In this document: piece after piece, positions 52,811 through 64,000 of the stretch
How positions within the stretch are numbered: the stretch's first letter is position 1
Layout of the letters: each line of letters begins with the position of its first letter
Source of the DNA: Trematomus loennbergii
Taxonomy: Eukaryota; Chordata; Actinopteri; Perciformes; Nototheniidae
DNA: 64,000 bases
Direction: 5' to 3'
NCBI GenBank assembly: GCA_012861695.1
Contig: JAAOOA010000016.1
Coordinates: 18,925,702 to 18,989,701 of the forward strand
Program-made: the position numbers and the translations under genes
Notes under the pieces: model-generated
The model's input: only the letters and a program-made list of their open reading frames with translations
What the model was told of the DNA's origin: nothing
Database searches by the model: none

Positions 52811-64000
<11,190 letters not shown>

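Overview
This is eukaryotic, vertebrate DNA, almost certainly from a ray-finned (teleost) fish. Spliced coding exons with GT-AG introns, long AT-rich non-coding stretches, CA/TG microsatellites and many short terminal-inverted-repeat DNA transposons of fish type all point that way. The three genes are the 3' part of pcdh15 (+ strand, left), a complete dkk1 (- strand, 47.25-48.45 kb) and the 3' half of prkg1 (- strand, 52.8-62.15 kb, continuing off the right edge). This matches the order and orientation PRKG1 - DKK1 - PCDH15 known from human 10q21, so the block is conserved vertebrate synteny. I cannot tell which teleost duplicate (a or b) it is.

Left region (1-7 kb): the last exons of protocadherin-15, the hair-cell tip-link cadherin. 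Small exons shared by the isoforms lead to two alternative 3'-terminal exons. The first (3559-5553) encodes a very acidic Ser/Glu and Gly-Ser tail ending in a class I PDZ-ligand-like S-T-A-F. The second (6369-6971) encodes a tail resembling mammalian CD2.

Middle (7-47 kb): about 40 kb of convergent intergenic DNA between pcdh15 and dkk1. I find no gene in it. It holds two clusters of DNA transposons (9.3-14.7 kb and 36.5-40.3 kb), a nested transposon pair (24.5-26.0 kb), a 140-bp CA repeat and old LINE and MITE remnants. Several elements have target-site duplications that can be read directly (8 bp hAT-type; 3-bp TAA/TTA PIF-Harbinger-type).

Right region (47-64 kb): dkk1, a secreted Wnt antagonist, has four coding exons, a TATA box and TCF/LEF-like sites upstream. 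Eleven exons of prkg1 (cGMP-dependent protein kinase I) cover the end of the second cGMP-binding domain, the whole kinase domain and the C-terminus.

The most striking feature is that all three otherwise well-conserved genes carry small frame breaks: four in the pcdh15 acidic exon, a one-base loss in a kinase exon of prkg1, and an out-of-phase start of dkk1 exon 2 that removes a conserved cysteine. The pcdh15 CD2-like tail also appears frame-shifted relative to mammals. Because the breaks are scattered over three genes, the simplest reading is residual indel error in a long-read assembly; real lesions cannot be excluded. I found no convincing unknown system. The best novelty candidates are the inverted pair of composite transposons around 14 and 40 kb with a conserved internal hairpin, and a 35-codon acidic small ORF with its own TATA-like box in a prkg1 intron.
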